A DNA stretch of 64,000 nucleotides from Tillus elongatus (lineage: Eukaryota > Arthropoda > Insecta > Coleoptera > Cleridae), in contig OZ023270.1 in the NCBI GenBank assembly GCA_964006375.1, forward strand, positions 59,588,288 through 59,652,287, written 5' to 3'. The notes under the pieces are model-generated. The model had not been told where the DNA came from, did not search any database, and saw nothing but the letters and a program-made list of their open reading frames with translations. Position numbers and translations under genes: made by a program. Below are positions 48,050-59,218 of the stretch, one piece after another; position 1 is the stretch's first letter; each line of letters opens with the position of its first letter.

Positions 48050-49462
48050 AGCATACTAACATGGGGGTCGCAAATAGAACGGGTTGTAAGGAAGGGAGTA
48101 GCGACCCTCTGGCAGCTGCGTCGTGTGATAGGGAGGACCTGGGGAGTTAATCCTCGGATCCTTCACTGGATCTACACTGCGATCGTCAGGCCGAGAATCC
48201 TCTATGGGGCGTTGGTCTGGTGGTGCGGTGTGAACCAAACTACCAGCAGGAAGCTGGCCAAACTCCAAGGGCTGGCAATCCTGGGTATCACAGGCGCTAT
48301 GAGGACGACACCCTCAGCCACGCTAGAGGTCCTGTTGATGCTGCGACCGCTTCCCATGTGTCAGGAGGGAGGCGATGGCGTCGCATCTCGGAATGCGAGA
48401 CGCAGGAAACTGGTGCGGAGAGGGAGCAGTAATAGGGCATGCAAGAGTCGCCAAGGAGGTGGAGAAGGAAATTCCGATTTCCACCATAAAGGTGCAGGAT
48501 GCAGAGGATGATATTAGGTTGACTAGGCCATACACCCTCAGGATCCCCAATAGGGATCAGTGGAGGGAAAATGAGGTTGAATTCCAGCCCGCAAGCCTGG
48601 TCTGTTTCACCGACGGGTCGCGGCTGGAGGACCAACAATCCTCCGGGGCAGGATTATACATGCCTGGGGTTGAGCGAGAGCTATGCTCTTGGTGCATATA
48701 CCACGGCATTCGAAACAGCGGTGTATGCTATCCTGTCTGTGGCCAATAGACAGGATGTGAAGAGGAGTCCCGAGAAATGTGTGTACATCTGCTCGGATAG
48801 CCAGGCGGTCCCCCGGGCAGTCTACGCGGCCAGAATCAGGTCAACACTGGTTCAGGAGTGCGCTGACGCCCTCAGAGGACTAGCCAGGACGAAGGAGGTG
48901 CAACTGGTGTGGGTTCCGGGACATTGTGGCGTAGCCCGGAGCCTGCGATAGGCATAAGTAGGAAGGCAGTCTCTGTCGCCTTAGACAGGTGGACAGAGGA
49001 AGCAATGGAGAGGCACTGGGGGTCGGTTGGTGGCTGCAGGCAGGCGAGGGACTTCGTGGAGAGGCCGGACAGAGATAAAGCTGTCTGGCTACTCGGAAGG
49101 AGTCGACCTACGCTTCGCCGGGGTGCTGACAGGCCACTGCGCCCTTAGAAGACACCTCACATTGATAGGCGTAGAGAGCGAGCCCATTTGCCAGGAATGC
49201 GGCGAGGATGAAGAAACGTCCTACCACTACCTGTGTGAATGCGAGGCTTTTGGGAGTCTTCGAGCAGAATTGTTCGGATCGAGGACTCTGCAGAGGAATC
49301 AGGTACCGTCCAATTGAAGATCGTCACGGCCTTCATCTCGAGGTCGAGGAGGTTTGGCGACGGAACCGAGGAAGAGTAGAGCATGGTTGCTGGGGTTGGC
49401 AAAAGGGCCCATGGTGGCCTAGTCGCTTGGCGTTGGCCTCCCCACCAGTGCTGCTACTACTA
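48050..49462 (+). mobile_element. RNase H-type LINE, 3' part, plus strand
   Basis: + strand: LTWGSQIERVVRKGVATLWQ, RTWGVNPRILHWIYTAIVRP and RILYGALVWW (thumb), then KLAKLQGLAILGITGAMRTT. RNase H follows with CFTDGSRLEDQQSSGAGLY (Asp), FETAVYAILSV (Glu), VYICSDSQAVPRAVYAA (Asp) and VQLVWVPGHCGV (the family's final active-site region). A C-terminal knuckle ends it, HLTLIGVESEPICQECGEDE then SYHYLCECEAFG. Frameshifts divide it. The GC content is high. The same family's 3' end appears on the minus strand at 63550-64000. Confidence 0.88.
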
Positions 49463-50913
49463 TGGGGTGATATTGAAAATATTGGATTTTCAGGTACTCC
49501 TTGTATTTCAGTTGTCTGTCAACTTATCAAAAAGGTAAAAACGAATCCTTTTAGAACTTTTTACGTAGAATCTAGTGGCGTAATTAGTTTTTTTTTGCTA
49601 AAAATTACTGTTTTTGAAATAGCAACCAATGTTTCGTTTGTTAAATGGGACACCTGTATATTTGTCAAGAAATTAGTTTGCATTTTCACAAGCTTCTCAA
49701 GAATATATAACATTATAGGTCCATTTTGATAAACAACGAAAAAATTCTAATTTCTAAATATTAGCAAAAACCAACTTTAAAAATCGTAATATAAGCACTA
49801 AAGTAATACAGTAAATAAAATAAAAAACTGATCAAAATGATTTCAGTTTTGCTGTATATATGCTTTGCATACTTTTTCTAATCGTTTTAAGGAATTAAGC
49901 AAAACAAAGGGATTTATTTTTAAGTAGCAAAAACTTTCTCTTTGCATTTCATAAATCTTGAATATTATCATAATGAACTTTGTAAATTTTATTCTCCACA
50001 TATCCGCATAGATGGAAATCCGATATAGACAAGTCTGGGGACCTAGGGGGCTATCTTATAGGCCCATTAGTTCCAATCCATTATCAGATTATACTCCAGA
50101 AATAACCTCGACGATTGAGAATTGTGTGCAGGAGCCCGTCCTGTCCAAAATTAATTTTACATGCGTTAAAGGAACATCATCGAGCAATTCAGGTAAGCTG
50201 TCTCTAAAATTTCAACGTAGCGATTGGCTATTGGGTTTCCCTTAAATAGAACCGATCTCTGCTAGTACTCTGACGGCTCCAAAACCAATATGGGAGTAGA
50301 AGCCGGCGCATATGGGGGCAGCACCGATGCTAGACTATCAGCTAGCCTCGGCAAGTACGCAACCATACACCAGGCAGAAGTGTATGCCATCGAGATGTGT
50401 GCAAGGGAAAGTATAAAAAACCGGTGCACACACAAATCGATAAAGATATATGCAGATAGCCAAGCTGCAATAAAGGCTCTTGGTTCCTACCGGTGTAATT
50501 CAAAAACGGTATGGATTTGTAAATATGCCCTCAACTAACTGGGCAGCTGTAATGAGGTGTCGCTGGTCTGGATACCGGGTCACTCGGACCATGATGGCAA
50601 TGTTGCATTCACACAATATATAAGTACAAAAAAAAAAACGCCAAATCGAAAATGAAACACAAAATTTATGTAATTAATACAAGCAGCAACACGACATAGA
50701 ACAAATTTTAGAAACTGTCACTTGCTTCCAAGTAAACCATAAGCAGCAGCATTTTTTCGATAGCATACTGCAAAATTTTGATTGCGAATTATGAAAAGTA
50801 GGATTTTTTCGTTGTTTATTAAAATAGACCCAGAATGTTACACATTTTTGAGAAGCTTGTGAAAATGCAAATTAATTTCTTGACAAATATACAGTGTCCC
50901 ATTTAACTAACGA

Positions 50914-50944
<31 letters not shown>

Positions 50945-51121
50945 ACTAACCAAACATTGGTCAATATTTCAAAAACAGTAATATTTGGGTAAAAAACTAA
51001 GTATGCCACCAGATTCTATGTAAAAAGTTCTAAAAGGATTCGTTTTGATCTTTTTGACAAGTTGTCAGACAACTGAAATACAAGGGGTATCTGAAAATGC
51101 AATATTTTCAATATCGCCCTG
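49463..51121 (-). mobile_element. DD41D-like mariner element C with nested LINE piece
   Basis: TA flanks (49461-49462 and 51122-51123). The ends are TGGGGTGATATTGAAAATAT and, reverse-complemented, CAGGGCGATATTGAAAATAT. The inverted repeats extend to about 49755 on the left and from about 50800 on the right; the right arm has gained an AAAT repeat (about 50910-50945). Between them a badly decayed minus-strand transposase is recognisable by GRAPAHNS (from the QDGAPxH box) at about 50100, plus an RNase H LINE fragment at 50240-50640. Confidence 0.8.
50240..50640 (+). mobile_element. RNase H domain fragment of a LINE, plus strand
   Basis: + strand: YSDGSKTNMGVEAGAYGGST, DARLSASLGKYATIHQAEVY, AIEMCARESIKNRC, KSIKIYADSQAAIKALGSY, then after a stop EVSLVWIPGHSDHDGN. 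All RNase H active-site regions are visible. It is closely related to the one at 43735-44948, but inverted relative to it and shorter. An A-rich stretch (50629-50640) may be its tail. Confidence 0.85.
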
Positions 51122-51123
51122 TA

Positions 51124-51523
51124 GCTTGGAAACTAAGAGAGCTATGTCAATTTTGTTTGCAGCATCTTTCATTTCACAAAAAAGTGGCTAAGGTCGGCGA
51201 AAACCACAAGGTTGTATCTTTACTGATAACCGAGATACCTAGCAATTGCGATCAAAATGGGAGTCTGTACTTTATATGGGCGGTGTCCTTTTCTCTGTAG
51301 GTATATCTAAGACAGTGTGGTGATTGTCTGGTGTGGTTTTATTTATTTACTTATAAGTAGTTTTTCCATAAATGTAAATAACATTATTTACAATTTAGTA
51401 AATAATGTTACCATTGTTCACTAAATTTGTTGGCGTAATGAGATTTGTCTTAAAAAAAAAAAATAACACAATATTAAAAAAAAAGTTGTAAAAAAATAAA
51501 ACAAAAATAAAACAAAAAATTAC
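51124..51523. other. Intron sequence, no gene seen
   Basis: The + strand frame to 51300 shows no family signature. From 51320 it is AT-rich intron leading to the splice donor at 51522-51523 (minus strand GTAATT). Confidence 0.4.
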
Positions 51524-51697
51524 CTGCATTGTTAGGTGTCTGCATTGGTTTAGATCCGCCGGCCCGGAGGTTGTTTTGCCTCAATGGCCGACCAAAATTC
51601 TGAGCTGGTCTTTGAACTGTAGGTTTTTTAAAACCAGGCCGGGCCGGACGGGCTTGAAATAGTTCTTTCTCAAAACGAGCTACTGGCTCAGGCTCCC
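51524..51697 (-). CDS. Penultimate exon of the unrecognised Arg/Pro-rich protein
   Basis: Minus strand: acceptor gtttttgtAG (51699-51698), donor AATGCAG|GTAATT. The 174-bp exon starts with two bases of a split codon and ends with one. It encodes EPEPVARFEKELFQARPARP, GFKKPTVQRPAQNFGRPLRQ and NNLRAGGSKPMQTPNNA. The composition (Arg, Pro, Gln, Asn) and phase match the terminal exon at 32796-32941. High GC and a clean frame with proper splice sites, in a TE-rich intron landscape, point to a host exon. Upstream exons are not identified up to the window end. No domain is recognised; an RNA-binding or scaffold protein tail is only a guess. Confidence 0.7.
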
Positions 51698-51699
51698 CT

Positions 51700-51949
51700 A
51701 CAAAAACAACTCTTAATATTTGCGTTAAATGCAGACCTTCTAGTAAAGCAGGGTAAAAAATAATAATAAGCTTGCTATTCTGAAAAAAAAAATAGATGAG
51801 TGCGTAAGTGGCTTAAAGCAGGTGATAGACAACTGACACCTTACTTAGGCAAATCACGGCAACCTTTAAAATTTTAATTTTGTTACTTTATAAAAATGCA
51901 AAAAATCACCATAACTGTCTTATCAGTATCCCCTATAGGTGCAGGGACA
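51700..51949. other. Intron sequence, nothing recognised
   Basis: AT-rich sequence upstream of the exon on the minus strand. Confidence 0.4.
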
Positions 51950-52950
51950 ATATAAAAAAATAGGCCCAAAGTACTCCAGCCTGTCGTAAGAGGCGACTAA
52001 CCGGAGTCAAACAATGGTCTGGTCCAGACGAGCCTGGAGGGAGGCAGATATCTCTGAGGAGTGATATACGTCCAGATTTTGAGGCCTCCACTGTGGGCTT
52101 CGAAATGGACAATTAACCTCCCATGGTTGTTACTCGGGGGCGAGCTTTCAGCTGATACCGCCTTGGTTTAAGCACTGGCGGGTGTCGAGTCCAAACAAAC
52201 CCGCAGGGGTTAAGAGTGGTATACAACCGGATTTAATTGCCCACTGTATGCTTCGAAACGGACAAACGATCTCGTTTCGGAGATGCTCGGGAGCGGGATA
52301 TCACTTTGAATCCAGCACTGGTGGGTACCGGTGGATTATAACTGGAGGTTGAGCCCTCCTCTGTGAGGTTCAAAACGGGCAAACGACCTCTTGTGAATGC
52401 TGCTTGGGAGTGGGACTGCATATAATCCTGCATTGAGACAAACACTGACCGAGGTCGGGTCTGGATGGAAAGAGGCTATCTCCTCTGTGAGATGCGAAAT
52501 TGGTAAGCGACTTCACTCAGATGGCAGTACACCTGTCAAACCAGCAAAAATATCGCCTCCAAACACTGTAGGGTATCCCAGAGGAGAGCTGAGATCTCTA
52601 GTGGATTACACCTGGAGTTTGAGGCGTCCTCTGTGAGCGTTGAAACGGGCAAACGACTCTGTTTGGGTACTGCTCAAGAGCGTGACTTTATGATACTGCC
52701 TCTAATGAAGCACTGACCGATGTCAGGTCTAGACGAAGAGAGAGATGTTATCTCTCCGTGAGCTTCTAAACAGGCAAGGGACTTCACTAAGATGGCAGTA
52801 CACATGTCAAACCAACTTTCATCCTCAAAAAGATTGACTCCCGCTAGGGCCTGCATTTGATGTGAATAACCATAGACGTGAGTCACAACAGACCTAAGGT
52901 TGTGGTGGATGGACTAGATTAGCTCACTCATTTTGAGTCTAATCTAATCT
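51950..52950. repeat. Degenerate dispersed and tandem repeats, GC-richer block
   Basis: A phrase of the type 'gaggttcgaaacgggcaaacgacctc...ggga.tgctcgggagcgggac' recurs four times with divergence (about 52085, 52255, 52365 and 52635). A second phrase 'gatggcagtacac.tgtcaaacca' occurs at 52519 and 52793. The start contains cctgtcgtaagaggcgacta. It is probably an untranslated repeat region of a retroelement; I cannot name it. Confidence 0.5.
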
Positions 52951-53484
52951 ATCAGTGAAACGTAAACTGAGCGTAGTGGTACTGGCCACTTGATTTTTGT
53001 TGTCCCAAAAAGACGGCTTAAACATGTTTACCTACCCTTATTTTACCTAAACCCTAATGGGCTTTTTTTAGCCTCAGCTTCCAACTTCACAGGAACAATA
53101 CAAAGGACTACCAGCAAAGCAAGACAATGGTAGGACACCCCACGTGAAATAGTAACGCTGAGAATATTAGAAATAAGGTTGCTAAACTTTTACAAGAAAA
53201 CCTACTCGTGTGAATGATGAATTAAAAACAAACTGCTAAATTGCATCACCTTTATTTTAACAAATCATCTGTACTTCCCTCTTTTTAATGATCTGAATGA
53301 ATCCGACTTGAGAATTTTAGGTCAAACGAACAAAATAAACTAGGTGCACCCTTACAAGCAATTTACAATCATATGAACCGAAGTTTTTTGTTTACATCTG
53401 TAAGAAATGTCCAAATACTCTTCTTTATTTAATGTTGACACATATTCGTGACTATGGTTATCAATGACTCCAGAGCCATTTTAA
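52951..53484. other. Sequence without supported genes
   Basis: No coding remnant or exact repeat boundary noticed. Confidence 0.35.
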
Positions 53485-54835
53485 CCAAAACTAAAAAGGT
53501 ATGAAAGATGCTCTCTTCTCTTAATACCAGGAAAGCCTCTGGCCTTGACGAGATCCCAGCAATTGTTCTCAAAAAATGCGCACCAGAACTTGCTCCTGTC
53601 CTGACTCGTCTGTTTCAGACATCTTACAATAGAGGCATATTCCCTAGTAACTGGAAAACTTCTCGAGTACAACCCGTCCCCAAGAAAGGATCCAAAGCGC
53701 TTCCTAGCAACTACAGGCCTATTTCTCTCCATTCAGTCGTCTCTAAAGTGATAGAAAAGTATATAAACACCGAATTACTAAAGTTTCTTGAAAACACACA
53801 GTCTAAACCACGACAGGCAGTATGGATTCCGTCAGCGCAGATCAACTGCCGACCTCCTTTCCTTTGTCACCCATTCTTGGAACAAGTCTATGGAACTACA
53901 CGGTGAATCCCAGATTGTCGCTCTAAGACATATCCAAAGCATTCGACCACGTCTGGCACGCAGCGCTGCTTAATAAACTTCCGGCCTATGGCCTACCACC
54001 AAAACTCTGTGCCTGGACAGCAAATTTCCTCTCCAACCGGAGCATTTCTGTTTTCATGGATGGCCATTCCTCTAAACTTTATCCAATTAATGCAGGAGTT
54101 CCTCAAGGTTCACATTTAGCTCCTATTTTGTTTCTTCTCCACATCAATGACCTCCTCTCTAGCACATCCAACCCAGTTCACAGTTACGCGGACGACAGCA
54201 CCCTCCACTCAAATATACAATATTCTAAGCCTGTCTCTTTAGCCCAATTAGATGAGGATCGCAGACTCTTGATGCTTTTCACCAGCTAATCTCTATACCT
54301 TATAGACTTCACAAATAAGACCAAACCTCGAATACTGCTCCCACATCTGGGGTGCTGCTGCCGCTTCTACACTCGCTATCCTAGACTCCATTCAGAAGAG
54401 AGCTATACGTCTCATCGGTGACCCTACCCTCACCCAAAGGCTGCCATCCCTTGCCCACCGACGTGCCGTTGGTGACCTCTCTCTCTCTTTTATAGATATC
54501 TGCACGGGCACTGCTCAGAGGAGCTTTCTTCCATAGTTCCTCGACCTGCTGCTCCCAACAGATGTACCAGGGGAACAGAGCGAATGCACCCTTTTACTGT
54601 CCAGGTCACCAGACATAAAACATCTTGTTATGCCCGCTCTTTTGTCCCGATGACTTCCCAAGTTGTGGAATTCCTTGCCGGCACATGTTTTTCCTTCTCC
54701 CCCGAACCTCCAAACCTTCAACTCCAGAATTCACAAGTTGCCCCTTTCCTCCTTGTCGACACCCACGGTTAGATAGTATTTAGGCTGTAAGCCCTCGTGG
54801 TGTGTTGTTGAAATAAAAATAATAATTTAAAAAAC
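53485..54835 (+). mobile_element. Jockey/CR1-group LINE, copy 2, with internal deletion
   Basis: + strand: MLSSLNTRKASGLDEIPAIV, FQTSYNRGIFPSNWKTSRVQ, SNYRPISLHSVVSKVIEKYI, then QYGFRQRRSTADLLSFVTHS and AGVPQGSHLAPILFLLHIND. The active site is SYADDST (about 54180). At about 54275 the frame breaks and roughly 270 bp present in the other two copies are missing; the thumb resumes with IRPNLEYCSHIWGAAA-type sequence. The 3' end is ggctgtaagccctcgtggtg plus an A-rich tail (to 54835). The catalytic YADD is intact, but several frameshifts and the deletion make it inactive. Confidence 0.9.
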
Positions 54836-55473
54836 CCACTAATATGGATACTTTGCCGAAACACCCTATATATTATGTAGTTCAGGCAACACATACCAAA
54901 AAAGGTCAAATAGCGAAAATAATTCATGTGGCTGCCAATTGTGGCGGCATTTCAGTATTTTGTTAACTCGAAAATTACTGCCTCTAGCGAAAAAATATTC
55001 ATATATTAAATTATTTTACATGAATTTCTCTACCCTAAAATTATATACTTATACACTTTTCGCTAGCGTCAATACTCGAGAAGATATGAAGGCGGAGATA
55101 TGGAAAAAAAATAATCTATTTTCATTGTTAAAAATCAAGTTTTAATGATAAATGAACTCTGTTCAGGCCACCTATTAATGACTTTACAGCATGGAAGTGT
55201 AATTATATAATATATAATGGAAGAATTGTGTATAGAGCGGACCACAATATGTACGTCGTTGGAGCCTATAGACAGATGTGGAGAACGGTTAGAATGAGGT
55301 CCGAACTCCCTCCCTACCCTATTCAGCTGTCCCGTTATTCTCTGGGGCCTTCATATCGGCGCTCGTACCTTTTCAGTTTACATTCAACCACCTTGTTAAT
55401 CATGAGTTTTCAAAATATTCGCTTTGCATGAGTTTAAGATTATTCATTTCCAGTGTGTTCCACTATGTAACTA
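54836..55473. other. Sequence upstream of the CXC-family pseudogene
   Basis: No coding remnant seen. The last 250 bp are less AT-rich and may include regulatory sequence of the pseudogene that follows; nothing specific is recognisable. Confidence 0.3.
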
Positions 55474-56824
55474 TGGCTGATAAGTGTTTAATTTGTGGGA
55501 GTGAAGTTGAAGGTGATTTGTTTAACGTCTGAGAAAAAAGCGTTAATTGTATTAGTGAAGGCAAGTGTATTACATAAAGATGTGAAAGTGTTCGCTGCTA
55601 ATTCAGCTGACAAGATGTTAACATGCCACGCTTACAGCTGAGGTGTTCGAGGACATTTACTCATTCAGTTTGTTTTAGGTCGAATTGTTCTGGAAGGAGC
55701 CAATGTCTCAGAAGAAGAGAAGAGGGAGACCTTGACTATGTTAACCAAGATAAAGGAACTTACTCCAAAGTTGAAGAGAATGCTTCCTTGGTGACAACTA
55801 TTTCAACGAAATTCCAGCATCATCTGGAATCTCTCAAGGTGAGTGAGCCTACCGCTGCTTTTTGGGTGCAGTACTTCAATATGGTTACCCTGATCGCCTG
55901 TGTACAGCAAATGATCCCATTCTTCCATGCAAGTACACAAAATGTGCCTGTCTCTCTACGTGCAAGACAGATACAACTGAAAAATAGCCATCCGCAGACA
56001 GAGAAGCAGTTTTCAGAAAAGGGTACTTCACCATTAATCACACAGGTGCCCTTGAGCAGGAGTTTGGTCGGATATGGTCATAGAACAAACTCTTATGCGC
56101 TCCATGAACAGTTCAGGTGGCCTGGCACGAGAAAGAGGAATTACTGATTCTGTACTCGCCAAGTGGGTTTGTGGATTACCCGGAAGCACTGCCATCTCAC
56201 TGGAGTGGTTTTTGCAAATGGAGAGCAACACTTTGATTTCCGGGTATCACGGCAAAAGAAGAATTCACAAGATTGGGCTAAGATTCACGAATGGTTCAAT
56301 GAATATCTCCCTTTTCCAAAGTTTAATTCGCTCATGTTGTTGTCAATGGGCATCCTGGAAAACTCCAAACTAAACTGCCACCAAGCACTGGATATTGGAA
56401 CCAAAATCATGCAGTTTGATTGGCAGTACAGTTGGTGACAAAGCAGTCTAAGAATAATGTGCTTTTGTCATTGGCTAGTTTGAGCAGCACCATTAAAATT
56501 AATGATGAAACAGTTACGTTTTCCTCTGAGAATTTTCCAAAGAACTGTCATAGCAAAAAAAGGGCGATGTAGCAAAGCGTTTGACATACGAATTAACTCC
56601 ATTCCCCCTTGCTCTGTTTAACGAGGGCGGAATGCGAAAAGGAAAGAAGTCATCCCTCTACGATTTTTTTCCAGTAGAGGACAACGTAAGACCCGATCTC
56701 AATCACAGCACCTATGTGGTAGACAGTGGTTTCCTTCTCCACTGCAAGTGGAAAAAGTCCTTCTACATTTCTTCAATTTGCCATCAATACATTGCTTAGG
56801 TACAAAAACATTATGGTGAAAATT

Positions 56825-57512
56825 GTACTGTGGTTTTTGATGCTTACAGTGATGTCGACAGCACAAAACAAGCAGAGCAGAAGCAAAGAGGGCTCACAAA
56901 AACTTCGGTTGACATTACTTTAATGAAAGCACGACCATTACAGTTCAACAGGAGCATTTTCTTGCCAATGAAAGAAACAAAACAAGACCGAGAAAAAGAC
57001 AACAAAACAACTATTGCTACAGCTGATGCTGATTGTAAGGTGCTGGTTGGATAAAGCTGCTATACATTTAACTGTAGCAATAGTTGGGGAGGATGTGGAC
57101 TTGATAGTTCTTTTCATTGGATTGGCACCACCATCTATCAACATGTATTTCATGAAGGCAGGAAAATGGTACTGTGGTTTTTGATGCTTACAGTGATGTC
57201 GACAGCACAAAACAAGCAGAGCAGAAGCAAAGAGGGCGCACAAAAACTTCGGTTGACATTACTTTAATGAAAGCACGACCATTACAGTTCAACAGGAGCA
57301 TTTTCTTGCCAATGAAAGAAACAAAACAAGACCGAGAAAAAGACAACAAAACAACTATTGCTACAGCTGATGCTGATTGTAAGGTGCTGGTTGGATAAAG
57401 CTGCTATACATTTAACTGTAGCAATAGTTGGGGAGGATGTGGACTTGATAGTTCTTTTCATTGGATTGGCACCACCATCTATCAACATGTATTTCATGAA
57501 GGCAGGCCGTGG
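56825..57512. repeat. 344-bp tandem duplication inside the CXC-family pseudogene
   Basis: The segment starting tactgtggtttttgatgctt (56826) recurs at 57170. The two copies are almost identical; the only change I noticed is gctcac versus gcgcac. The junction shares the micro-homology gaaaat-gtactg with the 5' edge. It duplicates the VVFDAYSDVDS to VGEDVDLIVL region. Confidence 0.95.
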
Positions 57513-57901
57513 GAAGGTGGAGACCAAACTGTTTTCGGTGTGACAACTTCAACAGCTTCCATTCGCCAAGACGATCCTCCTTCTCCATAGCTTCTCCGGA
57601 TGCGACACCACCTCGGCGATATATGGAAAGATCAAAGTGGGAAGCGCTTAGCTATTCACAGAAAATCGTTGCCTCACCTATAGCATCTCAGCAATATTCA
57701 CAGATTCCTCAACATCACCTGAAGACACTGAACAGGCTAGCGAGAAGCTTTTTTTGGCTGTATACCCAGTGCCTGCACATCAAGACAACCTGAACAAACA
57801 TCAGCACTCTGCATTTTTGAAAGCATCAACGAAACCCAATGACCACGCTTTCTCCCACCAGAGAAGCTTCAAAGCAACACTCGCTCAGAGTATATCTACA
57901 G

Positions 57902-58000
57902 GTATATCCATTTACATCTAGTTGTTAAGTATTGGTTGATTTATATTATAAATATCAATTTGGGCTAAATACTTACATTGGTCTGATAACCTTCTTACAG
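57902..58000 (+). other. Likely short intron in the CXC-family pseudogene
   Basis: The donor is cag|GTATAT at 57902 and the acceptor is ccttcttacAG at 57999-58000. Joining keeps the frame HSLRVYLQ to IQQCLSNPLPPTQWDW, which fits the family. 99 bp, AT-rich. Confidence 0.6.
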
Positions 58001-58262
58001 ATACAACAGTGTCTCAGCAACCCCCTACCACCTACCCAATGGGATTGGACCAGAGGAGAAGATGGGACCCTTAACCTAGTTACTATGAACGACCCTGAGG
58101 CACCTGACTCCGTTTTGAACATGATCTTTTGCAGATGCACAACTGGGTGTGGGATGCGCTGCGATTACCGCAAAGCAGGAATTGGCTGCCCCGTCCCTGC
58201 GGCATGTGCTTCGGCTCATGTACAAACAGAGCCCCCATCAAAGACATCATCGATGATGATGT

Positions 58263-58572
58263 AATTTCTGATTTTGATGAAAATAATGTTCAAGATACAT
58301 CCTTGGACTCTAATAATTTACTTTTCGCAATAAAAACAGATTTCAAAAAAGTTTTCGCCTATGCTCCTTATATCTCCTTAGGTATTGATTGTGGCAAAGT
58401 AGCATAGAGGAACTTTTTTGCAGAGATTTTTATGCTGGAGGCAGTAGTTTTCGAGTTATTAACGAAAAGCTGAAAAAAGGGACCTTTAGCGACCCCCACT
58501 TCCCATAACTCCACCCCCACCCAACAGTAGTTTTAGTATCCATTAAATGAAGATTGGAACCTGTGATGAGCA
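58263..58572. other. Sequence without supported gene
   Basis: The + strand frame to 58404 continues from the pseudogene in another phase (KTDFKKVFAYAPYI) with no motif. Confidence 0.35.
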
Positions 58573-58912
58573 CTGATAAGTACACTTGGAAAACCCAAAT
58601 CAACACAACACATATTTTTAAAGACCTGACAATCATTTCACTAGCAAGGTTAGCGTCATTAGGGGACGAAAGTTCTAAGCTGCTTACTATTAAACGTCAC
58701 CTTATATACTAAGTTTTAGGTAGAGACTGATACTGATAGTCTCCCTCTATCAGTCTCTACCTAAAACTCAGTATATAAGGTGATGTTTATTAGTAAGCAG
58801 GTTAGAATTTTTCATCCTATGATGACGCTAACCTTGTTAGTGAAACGATTTTCAGGTCTTTAAAAAGATGTGTTGTGGTGATTTGGGTTCTCCGAGTGAG
58901 CTTATTAGTTTT
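58573..58912. repeat. Palindrome (foldback), arms about 165 bp
   Basis: The left arm 'aacccaaatcaacacaacac...aaagacctga.aatc.tttcact...aaccttg' is mirrored by the right arm, centred at about 58745 ('tgatagtctccctctatca'). The arms differ by some 10-15 per cent. The right arm contains TGATGA-CGCTAAC-ctt-GTTAGT-GAAAC at about 58822-58847, which resembles a hammerhead core with the first base altered. No coding. Confidence 0.85.
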
Positions 58913-59216
58913 AGTATGTTGTTCACGACACCTTCTGTGCCAAAATTGGCTTCTATATGAATTTGTTCCGCTATTTTTCCTTTGTTGCCTGGACCATATG
59001 AGTAGAGATTTTTATGTGCTCAATACTGCATAACACGGTATACCAGAAATGTTTGTTTAAGAACCTGATTTATGAACAATCAAGAATTTGAGCGAATCTA
59101 AAATCAATTTTAACTCATATCCATACAATTTCTCAGGTTCAGCTCCAACCTACATAATTTAATTGAGTTAAATTCTAACTTCTAAAAAATATAGGTTTTG
59201 CACAACGCTACCTATA
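58913..59216. other. Sequence without supported gene
   Basis: AT-rich; nothing recognised. Confidence 0.35.
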
Positions 59217-59218
59217 TA

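Larger units (their letters stand above)
55474..58262 (+). pseudogene. High-copy CXC (tesmin/TSO1-like)-domain repeat-family gene, decayed
   Basis: Reading across frameshifts: start MADKCLICGSEVEGDLFNV (a Cys-rich N-terminus), SEPTAAFWVQYFNMVTLIAC, then VIEQTLMRSMNSSGGLARER, ITDSVLAKWVCGLPGSTAIS, YELTPFPLALFNEGGMRKG and VVFDAYSDVDSTKQAEQKQ. VAIVGEDVDLIVLFIGLAPP follows, which looks like a PIN-type nuclease core, then PLPPTQWDWTRGEDGTLNL and a C-terminal CXC block FCRCTTGCGMRCDYRKAGI. From memory, proteins of this design are found in many copies in insects and other invertebrates and behave like mobile or amplified genes; their function is unknown. A short intron with good splice sites is likely at 57902-58000. 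At least six frame defects. Confidence 0.72.
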
